From CAIXPS01 sp034430115 (lineage in GTDB: Bacteria > Chloroflexota > Anaerolineae > J036 > Brachytrichaceae), in assembly GCA_034430115.1 (NCBI GenBank), contig DAOUFG010000085.1, positions 1 through 34,896 of the forward strand: a stretch of DNA of 34,896 bases. The letters are read 5' to 3'. Shown here one piece after another: positions 32,002 to 34,896 of the stretch (within the stretch, counting starts at the first letter, position 1; the number at the start of each line of letters is the position of its first letter). Below the pieces are notes generated by a model. It saw only the letters and a list, made by a program, of their open reading frames with translations. It searched no databases and was not told the DNA's origin. The translations under genes were made by a program, and so were the position numbers.

Positions 32002-33363
32002 TTATTCCCGGCCCGCATCCTGCTTCTCGTTCTCTGCGTCTGGGTCTTGCGTTTTTGGTTGCTCATGAGTCACTTTCACTTTAAGGATACGCCGGTCGCT
32101 TACGGCGAGCACTTCAAAGATCAGCCCCGCATAGCGTACCTGCGCGCCGACGCTTGGCACCTCACCGAGTTGATCATAGATAAACCCGCCCAGGGTGTCG
32201 CTCTGATCGGTGGGCAGATTCAACGCCATCAGCTCGTTGACGTCGTCGATCGGCATGCCCGCATCCAGGATGTACCCCTCGCCATTTGGCAAAGCCTGGA
32301 AGTCCGGCTCCTCGGTATCATACTCGTCCTGGATCTCACCGACGATTTCCTCCAGAATATCCTCGATGGTCACCATGCCGGCAGTGCCGCCGTATTCATC
32401 CACCACGATGCACACGTGCACGTGGCGGTTTTGCAATTCCTGCAACAAATCGCTGACTTTTTTAGACTCGACCGTGAAATAGGCCTGGCGCACCAGTTTT
32501 TCAAGCGGCTGCGTGATGCCGTCGTGCATCACTTTGAGCAGATCTTTGGCATACAAGATGCCCACGATGTCGTCGATCGTCTCGCGATAGACGGGGATGC
32601 GCGAATGCCCCGCCGTGATCACCACGTCGATGGCCTCGTCGAGGTCCGTGCCCACTTCCAGCGATACCATATCGATGCGCGGCACCATCACCTCACGCGC
32701 CACCGTGTCGCCGAAATCCAGCACCGAGAGGATCATCGCCTTCTCTTCTTCTTCGATCAGCCCCTCTTCCTCGCCGGCGTCCACCATGGTCTTCAATTCT
32801 TCTTCTGTCACCAGCGAGGCGCTATCGCGGCGTTGCCCGCCCAAGGGAATAGAGAAGAGATTGCCCAACATCACCGCCAACCGCACCACCGGCGACAGCA
32901 ACACGCTGCTCAACTGCATAAGCCACACGGTTGATAGCGCGATTGGCTCCGGCCTGCGCACCGCCACGGCCTCGGGCAGCAATCGTCCAAAGACAAACAG
33001 GACCATCCCAGTGAAGAACAGCACCAGGGCGAAGGCCGCCGCCAGTGCCGGGCTACCCGAGAGCCACGCCCAGCCCAAGCCGGCGATCCAGCCGGATAAC
33101 GAGGGTATAAATTCTATCGCGGCGATGCTGGAAGCCAGCACCAGGCTGAAAGTGGAACCGACTTCGGCAGTCGCGAGCAACCGGCTGGAGTTATCGGTCA
33201 GGTCTTGCACGGCGCGCGCCGAGGTGACGCCCTGCTGCTCCAATTCCACCAACCGGGCACGTCGCATATTGACCAGGGCACTACGGGCCAATGCGAAAAA
33301 AGCGCGCAATAACGTGGCAAGCGCAAAAAATAGGACAGACATGCTCAACCTGGCGTAATCCAT
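32002..33363 (-). CDS. CNNM/CorC-type membrane protein with CBS pair
   Basis: A 453-residue protein, often annotated as hemolysin-related. The N-terminal DUF21/CNNM domain (about 5-195) has several helices (for example LFFALATLLRAFFALA and LAAAFALVLFFTGMVLFVFG). A basic link VTEEELKTMVDAGEEEGLIEE leads to a CBS pair (about 225-345), with VPRIDMVSLE and VCIVVDEYGGTAGMVT as clear markers. The CorC_HlyC domain (about 350-435) ends it. Such proteins export magnesium or cobalt ions and sense ATP through the CBS domains. The C-terminus carries a short charged tail. It lies 36 bp after glmU and 16 bp before cdd on the same strand, so an operon is likely. Confidence 0.9.
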   Translation of the reverse strand: MDYARLSMSVLFFALATLLRAFFALARSALVNMRRARLVELEQQGVTSARAVQDLTDNSSRLLATAEVGSTFSLVLASSIAAIEFIPSLSGWIAGLGWAWLSGSPALAAAFALVLFFTGMVLFVFGRLLPEAVAVRRPEPIALSTVWLMQLSSVLLSPVVRLAVMLGNLFSIPLGGQRRDSASLVTEEELKTMVDAGEEEGLIEEEEKAMILSVLDFGDTVAREVMVPRIDMVSLEVGTDLDEAIDVVITAGHSRIPVYRETIDDIVGILYAKDLLKVMHDGITQPLEKLVRQAYFTVESKKVSDLLQELQNRHVHVCIVVDEYGGTAGMVTIEDILEEIVGEIQDEYDTEEPDFQALPNGEGYILDAGMPIDDVNELMALNLPTDQSDTLGGFIYDQLGEVPSVGAQVRYAGLIFEVLAVSDRRILKVKVTHEQPKTQDPDAENEKQDAGRE

Positions 33364-33399
33364 TCAATGCACACCGGCGAGAGGTGCAAAGGGCACATA

Positions 33400-34824
33400 T
33401 CAGCTCTGCTGATCGCCCTCGGGCACATCACCCTGGCGTGCCTTATGGCGCACCACCCGCGCCGGCAACCCCACCGCGACCGTGTCGGGCGGGACGTTCT
33501 TGGTGACGACCGCCCCAGCACCGGTGCTGGCCCGCGCACCAATCTCCACCGGCGCAATGAGCATCGTATCGGAGCCGATGAAGGCACCGTCGCCAATCGT
33601 CGTGGGATGCTTGCGCACGCCGTCATAATTGCAGGTGATCGTGCCCGCGCCGATGTTCACACGCTCACCCACCGTGGCATCACCCAGGTAGCTAAAGTGA
33701 CCCATCTTGCTATGCGCGCCCAGCGTGCTTTGCTTGATCTCGCCGAAGTTGCCTACGTGCGCGCCCTCACAAACGTGCGCGCCGCCGCGCAAATGCGAGA
33801 AGGGCCCCACGTCCGCATCGTCGTCCACCCGCGACGACTCGATGATCGACTGGCGAATTTCACAGCGCCTGCCAATCATGGCATCATGCAACATGGCATT
33901 CGGCCCAATCACGCTCTCTGCGCCGATGTGCGTGTTGCCTTGCAGATGGGTGTTGGGCAGAACGGTGACGTCTGCGTCAATCGTGACGTCCAGATCGATA
34001 TAGGTGGTGGCGGGGTCGATCAGGCTGACGCCGTTCAGCATGTGCGCGCGGTTGATGCGCCGACGTAGCGCAGCGTCGGCATCGGCCAGGTCCACCCGGG
34101 TATTGATGCCGATGCACTCGTCGATGTCGTCGCCGACGACCGCCTGCACCGTGCGTCCGTCTTGCACAGCAATCTCCACCAGGTCGGTGAGGAAATATTC
34201 GCCCTTGCGCGGGTTGGGCCGGATGCGCTTCAACGCGCCCCACATCCAGTCCGCATCGATGCAATAGATGGACGAGTTCAATTCGTTGATCTTCAACTGC
34301 TCTGGGGTGCAAGTCACTTCTTCGACGATGGCGACCACGTTGCCGCCTTGATCGCGCACCACGCGCCCAAAACCGCGTGGGTTGTCCACGCGCACCGTCA
34401 ACATGCTGAGCGCTGCGCCGGTAGACGCGCGGCTCTGAATCAGGGTCACCAAGCTCTCGGGGCGGATCAGCGGCATATCGCCCGCCATAATGATGAAGTG
34501 CGCGCTCTGATCGTCGCGTAATGCCGCCTCAGCCTGCATGACGGCGTGGCCGGTGCCCAGTTGCTCGGCCTGCACCACGTAGTCGGCTCGGTCGCCCACG
34601 GCGGCACGCACGGCATCGGCATCATGCCCGACCACCATCACCGGGCGCACGCCGGTGGCCTGCATCGTGATACGCAGGGCATGTTCGATCAGGGGTAGAC
34701 CACGCAAGGGATGAAGCACTTTCGGAATGCGCGAACGCATCCGCGTGCCTTTGCCAGCCGCCAGCACAATGGCTCGCGCCGGCCTGGGACTCGGCGAAGG
34801 ATCGTCGGTATCGTGGAGAGACAT
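33400..34824 (-). CDS. glmU: Bifunctional UDP-GlcNAc pyrophosphorylase / GlcN-1-P acetyltransferase
   Basis: A 474-residue cytoplasmic enzyme making UDP-N-acetylglucosamine for the cell wall. The N-terminal uridyltransferase domain starts with LAAGKGTRMRSRIPKVLHPL (about 21-40), and its Gly-rich loop and Lys are intact. The C-terminal left-handed beta-helix (about 255-460) has MGHFSYLGDA, with the His equivalent to catalytic His363 of E. coli, and NIGAGTITCNYDG for acetyl-CoA and sugar binding. Length matches the family (about 456) plus an N-terminal lead rich in Asp, Ser and Pro. ATG 34824 gives MSLHDTDD; ribosome binding is weak. A TTTTTTTT run lies in the leader (complement of 34837-34844). 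It heads the minus-strand gene block. Confidence 0.93.
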   Translation of the reverse strand: MSLHDTDDPSPSPRPARAIVLAAGKGTRMRSRIPKVLHPLRGLPLIEHALRITMQATGVRPVMVVGHDADAVRAAVGDRADYVVQAEQLGTGHAVMQAEAALRDDQSAHFIIMAGDMPLIRPESLVTLIQSRASTGAALSMLTVRVDNPRGFGRVVRDQGGNVVAIVEEVTCTPEQLKINELNSSIYCIDADWMWGALKRIRPNPRKGEYFLTDLVEIAVQDGRTVQAVVGDDIDECIGINTRVDLADADAALRRRINRAHMLNGVSLIDPATTYIDLDVTIDADVTVLPNTHLQGNTHIGAESVIGPNAMLHDAMIGRRCEIRQSIIESSRVDDDADVGPFSHLRGGAHVCEGAHVGNFGEIKQSTLGAHSKMGHFSYLGDATVGERVNIGAGTITCNYDGVRKHPTTIGDGAFIGSDTMLIAPVEIGARASTGAGAVVTKNVPPDTVAVGLPARVVRHKARQGDVPEGDQQS

Positions 34825-34896
34825 AGACTATTGGTAAAAAAAACGACCGGACACTCGGCGAGTACCTAACTGCTCCGCCGCGGGCCGATCGCCGTT

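Overview
The window looks like chromosomal DNA of a Chloroflexota bacterium, probably Anaerolineae-like. The signs are a moderately high GC content, a lipoprotein and a LysM protein with long Thr-Pro-rich linkers, and many short intergenic repeats. Taxonomy is inferred from protein style only. There is no prophage, CRISPR array or integrated plasmid. Most genes are housekeeping genes in short operons, with a few decayed or accessory patches.

Layout. Positions 1-700 are an insertion-sequence graveyard: the end of an IS630-type transposase and an internally deleted IS5-type transposase. Then come a PA14-domain lipoprotein (715-2289), a small zinc-ribbon gene (2524-2874) and a divergent pair of L,D-transpeptidase (minus) and ComEC (plus). 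A repeat-rich strip holds a truncated small ORF, a zinc-ribbon protein, galE and murI. Next are lon, a GNAT acetyltransferase, tRNA-Gln(TTG) with its own promoter and terminator, a dNTPase, a MoxR-DUF58 pair and a large FtsX-type permease. A higBA toxin-antitoxin module sits beside the frameshifted remnant of an ArsB/NhaD-like transporter.

The right half has two tandem phosphofructokinases, one with ATP-type and one with pyrophosphate-type signature residues. An orphan OmpR-type regulator and an MFS transporter diverge from a 22-bp gap in which each gene has TATAAT-N7-ATG, the arrangement expected for leaderless mRNAs. A YqeB-like protein, an unrecognised four-helix membrane protein and hemW follow. 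The minus-strand block from glmU leftwards (glmU, CNNM/CorC-type CBS protein, cdd, SanA-like DUF218 protein, HD hydrolase, zinc-ribbon/LysM protein) has short gaps and one ATGA overlap, and may be one or two operons.

The best lead for something undescribed is the promoter at 27639-27667. A consensus -35 (TTGACA) and -10 (TATTTT) are separated by exactly 17 bp, and that gap is almost filled by a 20-bp palindrome with 9-bp arms containing the GAAC-N4-GTTC core of Gram-positive-type LexA boxes. It drives an unknown membrane protein with four predicted helices and a very basic tail, which suggests a damage-inducible or otherwise repressed membrane function.
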